Positions 45,509 through 55,144 are shown, counted from the first letter of the stretch. The stretch is 64,000 nt of DNA from Leisingera aquimarina DSM 24565 (GCF_000473165.1 NZ_KI421504.1:2059437-2123436); one strand, 5' to 3'. Numbers and translations: made by a program. The notes: generated by a model not told the origin, from the sequence alone.

Positions 45509-46288
45509 TTACAGAATGGCCTGGCTGGACCTGCTGCTGCCGGCCCTGGAGTAAGCCAACGGGCCAAAGTCCTGAATGCTGTTGGCATGGGCAAACATGT
45601 TCAAGAACAATGTCTTGATCGCATAGCTGGCCAGTTTCAGCGCGTCGGGACCCGGATGGTAGGTTTCAAAATCCAGCCCGCCAACGGTGATTGCTGCGTG
45701 ACGCGGCAGGCAGAGGTGGTACATGTCCACCGGCGTCGGCGGGGCGGTTTCAAAGATGCTCATACCATCCTGAAATTCTGCAACCGGGGTCAGCAACTGT
45801 CCGCTGTCCGCGCTCTGCAGATGCGGCGGGGTGCGCAGCAGCCGTGCTGCGGGCCCGGCAACAAGGCTGGAGGCCGGTTTTTGCAGACCCAGACTGTCGG
45901 CCATGAAACTGGTGAGGCGGTGGCTGCGGCCGCGGCTGCCGGGGCGTGCGGGCAGAATGCTGGTGTGGCCGATCCAGACCAGCGGCTGGCTGCCGCCGCC
46001 GCTGGTCTGGATGTCATCGCCGGGCAACAGGTCTTCGACGGCAACCGGGCCGTTGGCGGTTTCCACCAATGAGCCGCGGGAAAATGCGCAAAATGCATCT
46101 TCGAACAGCGGCAGGGCAGGCGCAATGTGGCGGGTTTCGGCAATCGCACCGCTGGGCAAGAGGCTGCTGACCTCATAGCGCCGCAATTGCGGCTTTGTTG
46201 CACTGCGCAGCGCCGCCGGATCCTGCAGGAACGCATTGGCTTCAATGGCGTTGGCTGCAGCCTTCTGCAGCGAGTGGGCGATGGTCAT
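45509..46288 (-). CDS. Hint domain protein 2
   Basis: 259 residues. About 60 residues of leader, then the Hint_2 domain opening at Cys67 (FCAFSRGSLVETANG), PVAVEDLLPGDDIQTSGGGS and PLVWIGHTSI, ending FETYHPGPDALKLASY. The first Cys of the splice site is present; no penultimate His-Asn is obvious. AAAGGTGG ribosome site. Second such protein within 3 kb; role unknown. Confidence 0.82.
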   Translation of the reverse strand: MTIAHSLQKAAANAIEANAFLQDPAALRSATKPQLRRYEVSSLLPSGAIAETRHIAPALPLFEDAFCAFSRGSLVETANGPVAVEDLLPGDDIQTSGGGSQPLVWIGHTSILPARPGSRGRSHRLTSFMADSLGLQKPASSLVAGPAARLLRTPPHLQSADSGQLLTPVAEFQDGMSIFETAPPTPVDMYHLCLPRHAAITVGGLDFETYHPGPDALKLASYAIKTLFLNMFAHANSIQDFGPLAYSRAGSSRSSQAIL

Positions 46289-46616
46289 AACAGCCACCTT
46301 TCCTTTCAAACTGCCCGTTGCATCGGCCCCCACCGGCAACACAGACGTGCTTGAACGTTATGTATGCGCTCTAAATGGCGGGATTTAATTCGAATTGTCA
46401 AAAAATCTGGAGCAAACTGGTTAACATCCGGCCGGCCCTCATTCCGCTGCGGACGGATCCCGGCGGCAGGCCGGGACGGGCGTAAGACGATTCGGCTAAG
46501 GAAGTGTCAAGCGGCCGCTGGAGTTTGCTTAGACCGGTTGGGTGCCCTGACGGCGGCTGGCCGGGCTGGCGCGCGTGCGCCAAGGGACGCTGCCGGCAGG
46601 ACACCCGTCCCCGGCG
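46289..46616. other. Non-coding stretch upstream of Hint gene 2
   Basis: 328 bp. AT-rich around 46385-46430; nothing else recognised. Confidence 0.4.
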
Positions 46617-46751
46617 TTAACCCAGTTTCTGCTTCGCGGTCTGGCTGCGTGCCTGTCCGGTGCGGCGGCGCGCGGCTGCCCAAGGCAGGGTCACGGTCTC
46701 GCTCTTGGCGGAGCGGATGATGGAGGCAATGAAACGCTTGTTCATCTTCAT
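46617..46751 (-). CDS. Small basic protein conserved in Roseobacters
   Basis: 44 residues, MKMNKRFIASIIRSAKSETV, then LPWAAARRRTG and a Lys/Arg-rich tail. Similar short proteins (KRFIASVIE..KMPWTRGARR type) recur in Rhodobacteraceae in my memory. AAAGGA lies 8 nt before the ATG at 46751; a second ATG at 46745 is possible. Function unknown. Confidence 0.6.
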   Translation of the reverse strand: MKMNKRFIASIIRSAKSETVTLPWAAARRRTGQARSQTAKQKLG

Positions 46752-47038
46752 TGTGGTCTGTCCTTTGCCCGGCAGACGGCCTTGATGCGGGGCCGCTGCT
46801 GTTTGTGTTGTTCTGACCTGTTTATGGGTAACATTTGCGCCGTGATTATGACGGGTTGAGGGCAATTTCACTCTGGCGCCGCCGCGGTGAACGGCATGGA
46901 GGCGCCCGGAAGATATCCTGTTAAGTTATTGGTGTTATAGAAGAGTTTATGAAAAGAGGATGAGCTTGACGCGGCGGAAAGTAGGGAATGCGGCGTAATT
47001 TAATAAAATTCGCCACAATTCCCCGGGTTAACGGGCGG

Positions 47039-47794
47039 TTAAAGCCGGATGCAGGAGATCAGGCGGCCGTAGTCGGCCTCTTTCGCGTGGGTCGCACGGC
47101 GGTAGGAGAAGAATTTCTCAGGCTCGGAGTAGGTGCAGTGGCGGGTCCATTCCGCCACGCCTGCACCGGCCTGGCGCAGCTTGTGCAGGCCCAGGCCCGG
47201 CAGGTCGAACAGGTAGCGGCCGCCTTCGCCATTGGCAAAGAACCGGGCATAGCCGTCGTCCTGCATCACGAAGTCTTCAAAAAACTCAGGGCCAACCTCA
47301 TAGGCGCGCTGCGAGATCGTCGGGCCGATCACCGCCGCCGTGTCCTCGCGGCGGGCGCCAAGGCGTTCCATTGCTTCCAGCGTTGCCTCCAGCACCCCGT
47401 CCAGGGTGCCACGCCAGCCCGCGTGGGCGGCGCCGATGACACCGGCCTCAGGGTCGCAAAACAGCACCGGCTGACAGTCGGCGGTCAGGATGGACAGCGC
47501 CAGCCCGGGCACATTGGTGACCATCGCATCGGCGCGGGGGCGCTCCTGCGAGGGTTCAGTTACCACCTGCACATCGGCGCTGTGGACCTGATGCACCGCG
47601 CTCAGGTTCCCGGCGGGGACATCCATTGCGGCGGCCACGCGGGCGCGGTTGATCTGCACCGCTTCGCGCTGATCGGTGGAGCCCAGACCGCAGTTCAGCC
47701 CGTGGTAGATGCCCGACGAAGCACCGCCCCTGCGGGTGAAGAAGCCGTGCCGCACCGGGCCAAGCAGATCGGACGTGAGAATTTCAAGCGTCAT
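47039..47794 (-). CDS. pgeF: Peptidoglycan editing factor PgeF (laccase-domain protein)
   Basis: 251 residues. SAVHQVHSADVQVV, ILTADCQPVLFCD and GAAHAGWRGTLDGVLEA supply the His-Cys-His metal site of the DUF152/PgeF family. Removes wrong amino acids from peptidoglycan precursors. ATG overlaps the midA-like stop (ATGA). A GGCG-AATTT hairpin lies about 25 bp after its stop but has no T-run. Confidence 0.9.
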   Translation of the reverse strand: MTLEILTSDLLGPVRHGFFTRRGGASSGIYHGLNCGLGSTDQREAVQINRARVAAAMDVPAGNLSAVHQVHSADVQVVTEPSQERPRADAMVTNVPGLALSILTADCQPVLFCDPEAGVIGAAHAGWRGTLDGVLEATLEAMERLGARREDTAAVIGPTISQRAYEVGPEFFEDFVMQDDGYARFFANGEGGRYLFDLPGLGLHKLRQAGAGVAEWTRHCTYSEPEKFFSYRRATHAKEADYGRLISCIRL

Positions 47795-48858
47795 GGGTTC
47801 AATCCTGGCGGAGGGGCGGCCTGCGAAGGATAGAGGCCGAGCACTTTGAACAGGTTTCCCATTTCATCGGGGTGCGTCAACCGCCGATGTGCGGCGATCA
47901 GGTTTTTCAGCCTTTCGTTTTCCAAAGGGCCGGCCAGGGCGCGGGCGCGGCCGGTTATGCCAAGACGCTCCAGAAACACCCCCTGCGGGGTGAGGCGGGT
48001 AAAGGCGCAACCTGTGGATTTTGCGGCCATTGCCAGCGCCTCGAAATCCACATGGGCGGTCAGGTCGGCCTCGCCGGGGGCCTGCAGCGGATCGGCGGGT
48101 TCATGCGCGCGCAAGGCTTGCAGGGTATCGCCTAGGGCGCGCCAGTCACCGTAGTCCGCGATCAGAGCCGCGCCGCCATGGATGGCGATTCGGGCTGCGA
48201 TGGCCTGGGATACCGGGGCCGCGGCGTCGCAGAGTTCGACCAGATCGCCCTCCTGCGTGTCCTGCAGCCGGTGATCCAGGGCTGGCTGCGGCGCGGCGGG
48301 GCTGAGGCCGAAGGCGAGCGCGCCGTCTTGCAGACCGATGCGCTTTTCGCTCCAGAGATCGCCGCTGCGGATGAATTGGCGGATGGGCAGGGCGTCGAAA
48401 AACTCATTTGCCACCAGGAACAGCGGCTGGCCCGGCAGGGCGTCCGCATGGTCCAGCCATTCGGGGGCATATGCGTCCAGCGTCCTGGCTTGGGTGCTGC
48501 GCAGTTTCGGTGAGGCCTCGACCAGTTTGATCTGCATCGCCGTGTGGAACCCCGGCACGCCGCGGGTGGCGCGCAAGAGGTCAGCCATCAGAGTGCCGCG
48601 GCCCGGTCCCAGTTCGGCAAGCGTGAAAGGGGCCGGGGCGCCTTGGTCCAGCCAGCATTGGGCCAGGGCGAGGCCGATCAGCTCGCCGTACATCTGGCTG
48701 ATTTCCGGCGCGGTGGTGAAATCGCCCTGCGCACCAAGCGGATCGCGGGTGGTGTAATAGCCATACTGCGGGTGCAGCAGGCACTCCCCCATGTAGGCGG
48801 CAACAGACATCGGGCCATCCGCCTGGATGCGGGCAGCGAGGTGATCTGCCAGGCTCAT
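47791..48858 (-). CDS. SAM-dependent methyltransferase, MidA/NDUFAF7 family
   Basis: 355 residues. [38 protein letters not shown] start, [20 protein letters not shown]-binding motif I. Homologues methylate an Arg of a complex I subunit in mitochondria; the bacterial target is inferred, not shown. Middle gene of lgt-midA-pgeF with ATGA overlaps on both sides. Confidence 0.9.
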   Translation of the reverse strand: MSLADHLAARIQADGPMSVAAYMGECLLHPQYGYYTTRDPLGAQGDFTTAPEISQMYGELIGLALAQCWLDQGAPAPFTLAELGPGRGTLMADLLRATRGVPGFHTAMQIKLVEASPKLRSTQARTLDAYAPEWLDHADALPGQPLFLVANEFFDALPIRQFIRSGDLWSEKRIGLQDGALAFGLSPAAPQPALDHRLQDTQEGDLVELCDAAAPVSQAIAARIAIHGGAALIADYGDWRALGDTLQALRAHEPADPLQAPGEADLTAHVDFEALAMAAKSTGCAFTRLTPQGVFLERLGITGRARALAGPLENERLKNLIAAHRRLTHPDEMGNLFKVLGLYPSQAAPPPGLNP

Positions 48859-49754
48859 GCCGCGCTCCGGGTGGTATGGCGGGCGCGCAGCAGGAAATAG
48901 AGGCCGATGGCGATCATCGGCAGCGACAGCGCCTGGCCCTGGGTGAGGCCGAAGCCGTCCATGTGCCAGGCCAGCCCCAGCGGATTGCCGGGAGAGACAA
49001 ACTGCGCATCCGGCTGCCGGAAGAATTCAACAATGAAGCGGGCAAGGCCATAGCCCGCGAGGAACACACCCAGAAGGCGGCCCGGGGTGTGGAAGGCATT
49101 GCGGCACCAGGCGAGGTACAGAAGCAGAGCGCCAAGGATCAGACCTTCCATCAGTGCCTCGTACAGCTGCGAGGGGTGGCGGGCGCAGAGTGCTCCCAGG
49201 GCCTGGCCGCAGTCCTGCGCCGCCTGGCCGGGGAAGGCGACGCCCCAGGGCCGATCGGTCGGGCGGCCCCAAAGCTCGGCATTGATGAAATTCGCCAGCC
49301 GCCCCAGCAGCAGGCCCGGCGCCACGGTGTGGGCGACCAGGTCGGCGATCTGCAGTTTGGGGATGTTGTGGCGCGCGGCATAGATCAGCGTGGCCAGAAC
49401 AACCCCGATCAATCCGCCGTGAAAGGCCATGCCGCCCTGCCAGATCTTCAGGATCTCAACCGGGTGCGCCAGATAATAGGCGGGCTGGTAGAACAGTACA
49501 AAGCCCAAGCGCCCGCCCAGGATCACGCCGAGGATGATCCAGGTCAGCAGATCCTCGACCTGTTCAGGTTTCATCGGCGGCTGGTGCGCGGGCCAGAGTG
49601 CGGGGCGGCGCAGGGCCGCGACGGCCAGCCGCCAGGCAATGACGATCCCTGTGATATAGGCGAGCGCATACCAGCGCAGCGCGAACTCGAACGAACCGAG
49701 GGAGATCGAGAAAATCTCGGGCGAAAGGTCGGGGAATTGGATCATGGCGTGCAT
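48855..49754 (-). CDS. lgt: Prolipoprotein diacylglyceryl transferase
   Basis: 299 residues, seven membrane helices. [33 protein letters not shown] (the conserved HGG loop with catalytic His) and [17 protein letters not shown] (RxxNFxNxE signature). Adds diacylglycerol to lipobox Cys in the inner membrane. Start at 49754 or the ATG 9 bp on. First gene of the three-gene operon. Divergent from ubiK. Confidence 0.96.
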   Translation of the reverse strand: MHAMIQFPDLSPEIFSISLGSFEFALRWYALAYITGIVIAWRLAVAALRRPALWPAHQPPMKPEQVEDLLTWIILGVILGGRLGFVLFYQPAYYLAHPVEILKIWQGGMAFHGGLIGVVLATLIYAARHNIPKLQIADLVAHTVAPGLLLGRLANFINAELWGRPTDRPWGVAFPGQAAQDCGQALGALCARHPSQLYEALMEGLILGALLLYLAWCRNAFHTPGRLLGVFLAGYGLARFIVEFFRQPDAQFVSPGNPLGLAWHMDGFGLTQGQALSLPMIAIGLYFLLRARHTTRSAA

Positions 49755-49851
49755 GTGCGTCTGAATGCCTCTGGTCTTTGGGGGAAGTCAACGGCTTGCA
49801 GCCGCGCGCCTGCTTCCCCATATAGGAGCCAGCCCCGAGACGGAGAAGAGC

Positions 49852-50097
49852 ATGCAGACCCGCAACAAGATCCTGGACGATATTTCCCAGCTGATGACCA
49901 ATGCGATGGGCGTGGCCCAGGGCGCCAAGGACGAGGCGGACACCGCGTTGAAAAGCATGATCGACCGCTGGCTGGCGGACCGCGATTTTGTCACCCGCGA
50001 GGAATTCGACGCGGTGCGCGCGATGGCACAGAAGGCGCGCGAGGAGAACGAGGCGCTGAAGGCCCGTCTGGATGCGCTGGAGGCAGCGCAGAAGTAA
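49852..50097 (+). CDS. ubiK: UbiK/YqiC accessory factor (BMFP domain)
   Basis: 81 residues: TRNKILDDISQLMTNAMGVAQ, then the coiled-coil tail EFDAVRAMAQKAREENEALKARL. Helps ubiquinone synthesis enzymes and binds membranes in E. coli. AGAAGAG ribosome site upstream. Confidence 0.88.
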   Translation: MQTRNKILDDISQLMTNAMGVAQGAKDEADTALKSMIDRWLADRDFVTREEFDAVRAMAQKAREENEALKARLDALEAAQK

Positions 50098-50299
50098 GCG
50101 GGCAGACCTGCCTGCCGGATGAGCCTGCTGCAGCGTTGCGCTGCGGCGGGCTTTTTTGTGCTATGGTGCAGGTGCATGGCTGCCCTGCAGTGCAACGGGC
50201 AGAATTGCGTCGCTTTCCGCGCGCGTGGTCGAAAACCGCGCAGCGCGGATCCCGCCGTTCTGTTCATGCTTCCTCTGCTGCAACAAAAAGGATGGTGGC

Positions 50300-50851
50300 A
50301 TGGTATCTGTCTATTCAGTACCGGGGGCGTTCAATGCGCAGGAATGCGCGGAAATTATGCGGAAGGCCGCAGAAGAGCCGGAAAGCGAGGCGCGGCTGGT
50401 GGGGCAGGCCCGCGATCACAATCTGCGCCGGGCCAGCGTGGTGTGGCTGGATGACGTGCCGGGCACTGGCTGGGTGATGGACCGGCTGATTTCGCTGGTT
50501 CGCCGGTCCAACCGGGACAGGTTCGGGTTTGATATCCGTGAATTTGCCGAAAGCCCGCAGACTGCCAGTTACAAGGCGCACGACGGCGGTCATTTCGCCT
50601 GGCATTCAGACATCGGCGACGGTCCGGTGGCTGGCAAGCGCAAACTGACCCTGGTGGTGCAGCTGAGCAAGCCGGGCGCCTATGATGGCGGTGACCTGGA
50701 GATCATGCCGGGCGCCCATATGGTGGCTGCCAGCCGGGCGCAGGGCAGCGTGGCAGTGTTCCCCAGCTTTCTGTTGCATCAGGTGACTCCGGTCACCCGC
50801 GGCGAGCGCCAGTCGCTGACCGTCTGGGCGCATGGGCCTGCGTTCCGATAG
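50300..50851 (+). CDS. 2OG-Fe(II) oxygenase, PiuC-like/P4H-like
   Basis: 183 residues. Fe triad HSDIG (HxD) in FAWHSDIGDG, distal His in FPSFLLHQVTPV, and Arg in TRGERQSLTVWAHG for 2-oxoglutarate. Shorter than PiuC (about 227), lacking its C-terminal extension. Probable hydroxylase of unknown substrate. AAAAAGGATGG ribosome site before ATG 50300. Confidence 0.85.
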   Translation: MVSVYSVPGAFNAQECAEIMRKAAEEPESEARLVGQARDHNLRRASVVWLDDVPGTGWVMDRLISLVRRSNRDRFGFDIREFAESPQTASYKAHDGGHFAWHSDIGDGPVAGKRKLTLVVQLSKPGAYDGGDLEIMPGAHMVAASRAQGSVAVFPSFLLHQVTPVTRGERQSLTVWAHGPAFR

Positions 50852-50859
50852 GCAGCCGG

Positions 50860-50905
50860 CCGGGCCGCAGGTGAAGCTGTCTTTGATGCTTCACCCGCGG
50901 CCCGG
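50860..50905 (+). terminator. Long-stem terminator of the 2OG oxygenase
   Basis: CCGGGCCGC (50860-50868) pairs with GCGGCCCGG (50897-50905); inside it GGTGAAG pairs with CTTCACC after one A/C mismatch. Confidence 0.7.
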
Positions 50906-50961
50906 TCATTTTGGATACAGGAATTCGGGAGCGTGTTGACGATTGACCGCGCGCGGCGCGA

Positions 50962-51117
50962 TCAGACTGCAATGATCCAGACGGCAATCAGGCTGACGGT
51001 CAGGTAAACAAGCGTATTGACCATCCAGCGTATCAGGCCGGCTTCGCCCTCTGGGTCGACGCCCAGGCGTTCACAGACTTTGGTCCCAGGCCATAGAAAA
51101 GCTTCTGACAGTGTCAT
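50962..51117 (-). CDS. Small single-TM protein
   Basis: 51 residues: MTLSEAFLWPGTKVCERLGV, then MVNTLVYLTVSLIAVWIIAV as one membrane helix at the C-terminus. AAGGAG lies 6 nt before the ATG at 51117. Similar short proteins occur in other Roseobacters in my memory; function unknown. Confidence 0.65.
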   Translation of the reverse strand: MTLSEAFLWPGTKVCERLGVDPEGEAGLIRWMVNTLVYLTVSLIAVWIIAV

Positions 51118-51560
51118 GGGGCGGCTCCTTGATGGGTAAGCGCGATGCATGGAAATCAGTAAGGGGTAAAATGCGTATTGTAAATACCTAATATAATGCC
51201 GCGGGCCGGAAACACCGGTATGACCCATGTATTTGGGTCAGGATGACAACCGGCCCGGGCCTTGCGGTTTTAGGGATCTGCGGGGTGGTTCCGGCTGGTG
51301 ACTGATCCAGCCGGAGACTGTGCAAGAAGCGGTTTCAATGCTGAGTTACAAATGCTACGACTGGGCCGGCATCTAGGGGGGTGTGGATAGTTCATCCACA
51401 AGTTATTGCAGATATCCCCAAAATAATGGTTGCCAGATCATCAATTCAGCCCCACCATATCTTGTATGGGAGCGGGGATGCGTCCCCGGCCCGTAGCAAA
51501 ATAAACTAGCTATAGGGATTCTCTGTGCCCGGTAAGCTAGGCAAAGAGAGAGGTGGCAAA
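51118..51560. other. 443-bp intergenic stretch with a palindrome resembling paired DnaA boxes
   Basis: TGTGGAT (51382-51388) and ATCCACA (51394-51400) form an inverted repeat with a 5-base spacer; each arm is one base from the DnaA box. The sequence TAGCTATAGGG near 51505 could be a -10 for the YbjN gene. No gene seen. Confidence 0.4.
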
Positions 51561-52061
51561 ATGGCACTATCCGAGCTTCACTTGGAAGAAGACATCCACC
51601 CCATCGACATCGTCGAGCATTTGGCGTCGCACCATGATTGGGACTTTGACCGGGTTGGCGATGACCAGATTGCCATGTCGGTCGAAGGGCAGTGGCGCAC
51701 CTATTCGCTGACGCTGGCCTGGTCGGGCTACGAGGAATGCCTGCGGCTGGTGTGCAGCTTTGAGATGGAGCCGCCTGAGGCTGAGCTGCCGCGGCTTTAT
51801 GAGCTGATCAACAGCATGAACGACCAGTGCTGGGAAGGCTCATTTACCTATTGGGCGGACCACAAGCTGATGCTGTTCCGCTATGGGCTGATGCTGTCCG
51901 GCGGTCAGATGGCCAGCCCGCAGCAGATTGATGCGATGATCAACGCAGCCGTCGCCAATGCGGAACGCTATTACCCGGCGATCCAGCTGGCGGTCTGGGG
52001 TCAGCGCAGCACAAAAGACGCAATGCAGGTCGCCATTGCAGAGGCCTACGGGCGGGCGTAA
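51561..52061 (+). CDS. YbjN-domain (type III secretion chaperone-like fold) protein
   Basis: 166 residues. HPIDIVEHLASHHDWDFDR, LAWSGYEECLRLVCSF, ELPRLYELINSMNDQCWEGSFTYW match the YbjN family common in Alphaproteobacteria. Cytosolic, role unknown. GAGAGAGGTGG ribosome site before ATG at 51561. It precedes proC by 40 bp. Confidence 0.82.
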   Translation: MALSELHLEEDIHPIDIVEHLASHHDWDFDRVGDDQIAMSVEGQWRTYSLTLAWSGYEECLRLVCSFEMEPPEAELPRLYELINSMNDQCWEGSFTYWADHKLMLFRYGLMLSGGQMASPQQIDAMINAAVANAERYYPAIQLAVWGQRSTKDAMQVAIAEAYGRA

Positions 52062-52100
52062 ACCTTGCCCTGAACCTGAGATTTAGGGGAGGGGCTTAAG

Positions 52101-52916
52101 ATGGATATGCAAGAGATTTCCGCGCGCGGGCTGGTGCTGCTGGGCTGCGGCAAGATGGGATCGGCGATGCTGGCCGGATGGCTGGAGGGAGGATTGCCTG
52201 CCTCCTCAGTCTGGGTGATTGACCCGCACCCATCGGACTGGCTGCAGGGCACTGGTGTTCACATCAACGCAGAACTGCCAGCGGCGCCTGGCATCGTGCT
52301 GATTGCCGTGAAGCCGCAGATGATGGGCGCGGCGCTGCCCACACTGCAGAGCTACGGCAACGGTTCCACCCTATTCATTTCGGTTGCGGCGGGCACCTCG
52401 ATCGCGACCTTTGAGGGCGTTCTGGGCGCGCAGTCGCGGATTGTGCGGGCGATGCCGAACACCCCCGCTGCCGTCGGGCGCGGAATTACCGCGCTGATCG
52501 GCAACACCCATACCAGTGATGCGGATATCGAGCGCGCCGAGGGGCTGTTGCAGGCCGTCGGCCAGACGGTGCGGCTGGACAATGAGGGTCAGATGGATGC
52601 CGTCACCGGGGTCAGCGGTTCCGGCCCTGCCTATGTGTTCCACCTGATCGAGACCTTGGCCACGGCGGGCGAGGCGCAGGGCCTCCCGGCGGAGCTGGCG
52701 ATGCAGCTGGCCAAGGCGACCGTTGCGGGCGCCGGCGCGCTGGCGGAGGCGGCGGAGGAAAGCGCCAGCCAACTGCGCATCAATGTGACCAGCCCGAACG
52801 GCACCACTCAGGCAGCTTTGGAAGTGCTGATGGATGATGACGATGGTTTCCCTGCGCTGCTGAACCGCGCAGTGGCTGCTGCCACGGAACGTTCAAAGGA
52901 GCTGTCGCGTGGCTGA
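52101..52916 (+). CDS. proC: Pyrroline-5-carboxylate reductase
   Basis: 271 residues. GLVLLGCGKMGSAMLAGWLEG Rossmann start, VRAMPNTPAAVGRG and VSGSGPAYVFHLIE signatures, TVAGAGALAEAA and SPNGTTQAALEVL near the end. Last step of proline synthesis, NAD(P)H dependent. GGGGAGGGG ribosome site. The next gene starts within its last codons. Confidence 0.96.
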   Translation: MDMQEISARGLVLLGCGKMGSAMLAGWLEGGLPASSVWVIDPHPSDWLQGTGVHINAELPAAPGIVLIAVKPQMMGAALPTLQSYGNGSTLFISVAAGTSIATFEGVLGAQSRIVRAMPNTPAAVGRGITALIGNTHTSDADIERAEGLLQAVGQTVRLDNEGQMDAVTGVSGSGPAYVFHLIETLATAGEAQGLPAELAMQLAKATVAGAGALAEAAEESASQLRINVTSPNGTTQAALEVLMDDDDGFPALLNRAVAAATERSKELSRG

Positions 52917-53247
52917 GATCAAATTCGATGACTTCATGAAGGTCGACATCCGCGTTGGTGAAATCGTCCGTGCGGAGCCCTATCCCGAGGCGCGCAAGCC
53001 TGCAATCAAGCTCTGGGTCGATTTCGGGGCTGAAATCGGCGTAAAAAAGAGCTCAGCGCAGATTACGGCGCATTACATGCCGGATACGCTGGTGGGCAAG
53101 CAGGTTCTGGCCGTCGTAAACTTCCCGCCGCGGCAGATCGGCACGTTCATGTCAGAGATCCTGGTTCTGGGCCTGCCGGATGAAAACGGAGAGATATTTC
53201 TGGCCGGACCTGATGGAAAGGTCCCGCTGGGCGGGAGGATGCACTGA
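52909..53247 (+). CDS. tRNA-binding domain protein (CsaA-like)
   Basis: 112 residues, OB-fold: FDDFMKVDIRVGEIVRAEPYP, IKLWVDFGAEIGVKKSSAQI, ILVLGLPDENGEIFLAGPD. Close to CsaA, an export-related chaperone in Bacillus; role here inferred. GTG start 52909 with AAGGAG, overlapping proC by 8 bp. Confidence 0.88.
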   Translation: MAEIKFDDFMKVDIRVGEIVRAEPYPEARKPAIKLWVDFGAEIGVKKSSAQITAHYMPDTLVGKQVLAVVNFPPRQIGTFMSEILVLGLPDENGEIFLAGPDGKVPLGGRMH

Positions 53248-53248
53248 A

Positions 53249-54202
53249 ATGAAAATCTGGATTGCGCGGCCGATGACGGCAGCGGTCACAGCACGGGCGC
53301 GGGAGGCGTTTGCTGATCTGGAAATCCGCGAGACCAACGCGGTGATGAATGAGGCGGAGATGCTGCGCGCATTGTCCGAGTTCGACATTGTCGTGCCAAC
53401 GCTGGGCGACAGGTTCTCGGCGGAGATCTTTGCCAAGGCGGGCACACCGCGCTGCAAACTCTTGGCCAACTTCGGCGTTGGCTACAACCACATTGATGTC
53501 GAGGCCGCGCGTGCCGCGGGTGTCGAGGTGACCAACACGCCGGGTGCCGTGACCGATGCCACCGCGGATATCGCGATGACGCTGATCCTAATGTCGGCGC
53601 GCCGCGCCTCCGAAGGTGAGCGGATGCTGCGCAAGGGCGATTGGCAGGGCTGGCACCCGACCCAGATGCTGGGGCTGCACGCCACCGGCAAACGCGTCGG
53701 CATCGCCGGCATGGGCCGCATCGGCCAGGCGATTGCGCGGCGCTGCCATTACGGCTTTGGCATGGATGTGTCTTATGTGGCGCGCTCGCCAAAGGATCTC
53801 GACTTCCCTGCCGACCGCGCCGAGAGACTGATTGATCTGGCCGGGCAGGTGGATTTCCTGGTGGTGGCAGTGCCGGGCGGGGCTGAGACCACGCATCTGA
53901 TCAATGCTGAGGTGCTGAATGCAATGCAAAGCCACGCGCATCTGATCAACATCGCCCGCGGCGAAGTGGTGGAGGAGGCGGCGCTGATCGACGCACTGCA
54001 GAACCGCCGCATCGGCGGTGCGGGTCTGGATGTCTATGAGTTCGAGCCCAAGGTCCCGCAGACGCTGATCGATCTGGATAACGCCACCCTGCTGCCGCAT
54101 CTGGGCACCGCCACCGAGGAAGTGCGCAGTGATATGGGCCATATGGCGCTGGACAATGCCGCGGCCTTCCTGGCCGGCGCAGCGCTGCCCAACCGGGTAT
54201 AA
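53249..54202 (+). CDS. D-2-hydroxyacid dehydrogenase, glyoxylate/hydroxypyruvate reductase type
   Basis: 317 residues. ANFGVGYNHIDVEAARAAGV, TNTPGAVTDATADIAM, GMGRIGQAIARR NAD(P)-binding loop, NIARGEVVEEAALIDAL with catalytic Arg, GLDVYEFEP, and LLPHLGTATEEVR with catalytic His. Reduces 2-keto acids such as glyoxylate. ATG is one base after the CsaA-like stop region. The terminator follows at 54213. Confidence 0.92.
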   Translation: MKIWIARPMTAAVTARAREAFADLEIRETNAVMNEAEMLRALSEFDIVVPTLGDRFSAEIFAKAGTPRCKLLANFGVGYNHIDVEAARAAGVEVTNTPGAVTDATADIAMTLILMSARRASEGERMLRKGDWQGWHPTQMLGLHATGKRVGIAGMGRIGQAIARRCHYGFGMDVSYVARSPKDLDFPADRAERLIDLAGQVDFLVVAVPGGAETTHLINAEVLNAMQSHAHLINIARGEVVEEAALIDALQNRRIGGAGLDVYEFEPKVPQTLIDLDNATLLPHLGTATEEVRSDMGHMALDNAAAFLAGAALPNRV

Positions 54203-54212
54203 AACGATCCCA

Positions 54213-54235
54213 GCCTGAGCCGCCCCGGCTCAGGC
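54213..54235. terminator. Shared terminator overlapping the stop of the convergent gene
   Basis: GCCTGAGCC (54213-54221) and GGCTCAGGC (54227-54235) around loop GCCCC; the right arm contains the minus-strand stop codon at 54230-54232. Confidence 0.65.
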
Positions 54236-54475
54236 GTCTTTGGGCTTGTCATGGCGGTGGTCCCAGGCGGGATCTTCGCGCTTGATCTTGCGGGTGGCCC
54301 AGGTGCCCGCAGGCCAGGCCAGAATTGCACCGATGGCGGCGCAGACCAGAATGGCCCTAACGGAATAGAACCCCATTACAAATGCGGTGATGACGGCTGC
54401 ACCGGCAATGCAGGCGCCAATCATGATGGACAGGTGAAAGCGCAGCTTGCCGGCCAGCGGGTCGCGCAACGTCAT
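54230..54475 (-). CDS. Small membrane protein, two predicted TM helices
   Basis: 81 residues: MTLRDPLAGKLRFHLSIMIG, then AAVITAFVMGFYSVRAILVC and AIGAILAWPAGTWA as helices, charged C-terminus. Start ATG 54475 chosen over an upstream 54514 as it matches the usual small-protein form. Not recognised. It ends inside a terminator. Confidence 0.6.
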   Translation of the reverse strand: MTLRDPLAGKLRFHLSIMIGACIAGAAVITAFVMGFYSVRAILVCAAIGAILAWPAGTWATRKIKREDPAWDHRHDKPKDA

Positions 54476-54541
54476 GACAGCTTCCTTTGGAAGTGGTCCG
54501 AAGGAGTATAGCACAGATTGCGCCGGATCTTCCCGGGCGGC

Positions 54542-55144
54542 TTATTCCGCCGCTTTGGTGCTGCGCAGATCGCCTGCCGCTTCGCGCCAGTGGCGGCGGC
54601 AGAGCGAGACATAGGTCTCATTGCCGCCGATCTGCACTTGGTCGCCCTCGGTCAGCACCTGGCCCTGGCCGTCCTGGCGCACCACCATTGTGGCCTTCTT
54701 GCCGCAATGGCAGATGGTGCGCACTTCGCGCATCTCGTCTGCCAGCGCCAGCAGGGTGGCAGAGCCGGGAAACAGGTTGCCCTGAAAATCCACCCGCAGG
54801 CCGTAGGCCAGCACCGGCACCCGCAGGTCATCGACCACGCGGGCCAGCTGCCACACTTGACCGGGTTCCAGAAACTGGGCCTCGTCCACAAAGATTGCAG
54901 CCACCGGGCCGCGGGCCAGGCGCTGTGTGATGCGGGCATAGAGATCGTCACCGGCGGCGAACATGTCTGCCGCTTCGCTGATGCCGATCCGCGAGGCAAT
55001 TCTGCCGGCGCCTGCGCGGTCATCCAGCCGGGCGGTCAGCAGATATGTGTCCATATGGTTTTCGCGGTAGTTGTGCGACGCCTGCAAAAGCACGGTCGAT
55101 TTGCCCGCGTTCATGGTGGAGTAGTTGAAATAGAGCTTGGCCAT
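54542..55144 (-). CDS. tdk: Thymidine kinase
   Basis: 200 residues, type II. YFNYSTMNAGKST P-loop, FVDEAQFL (Walker-B-like DEAQ), YGLRVDFQGNLFPGS, then zinc Cys pairs CHCGKKA and LCRRHW. Salvages thymidine. ATG at 55144; the longer in-frame extension to 55342 has no family match. Confidence 0.95.
   Translation of the reverse strand: MAKLYFNYSTMNAGKSTVLLQASHNYRENHMDTYLLTARLDDRAGAGRIASRIGISEAADMFAAGDDLYARITQRLARGPVAAIFVDEAQFLEPGQVWQLARVVDDLRVPVLAYGLRVDFQGNLFPGSATLLALADEMREVRTICHCGKKATMVVRQDGQGQVLTEGDQVQIGGNETYVSLCRRHWREAAGDLRSTKAAE

Noticed and set aside
51382..51400. Replication origin
   Set aside because: Only two imperfect DnaA-like boxes, no AT-rich unwinding region and no dnaA/hemE neighbours.
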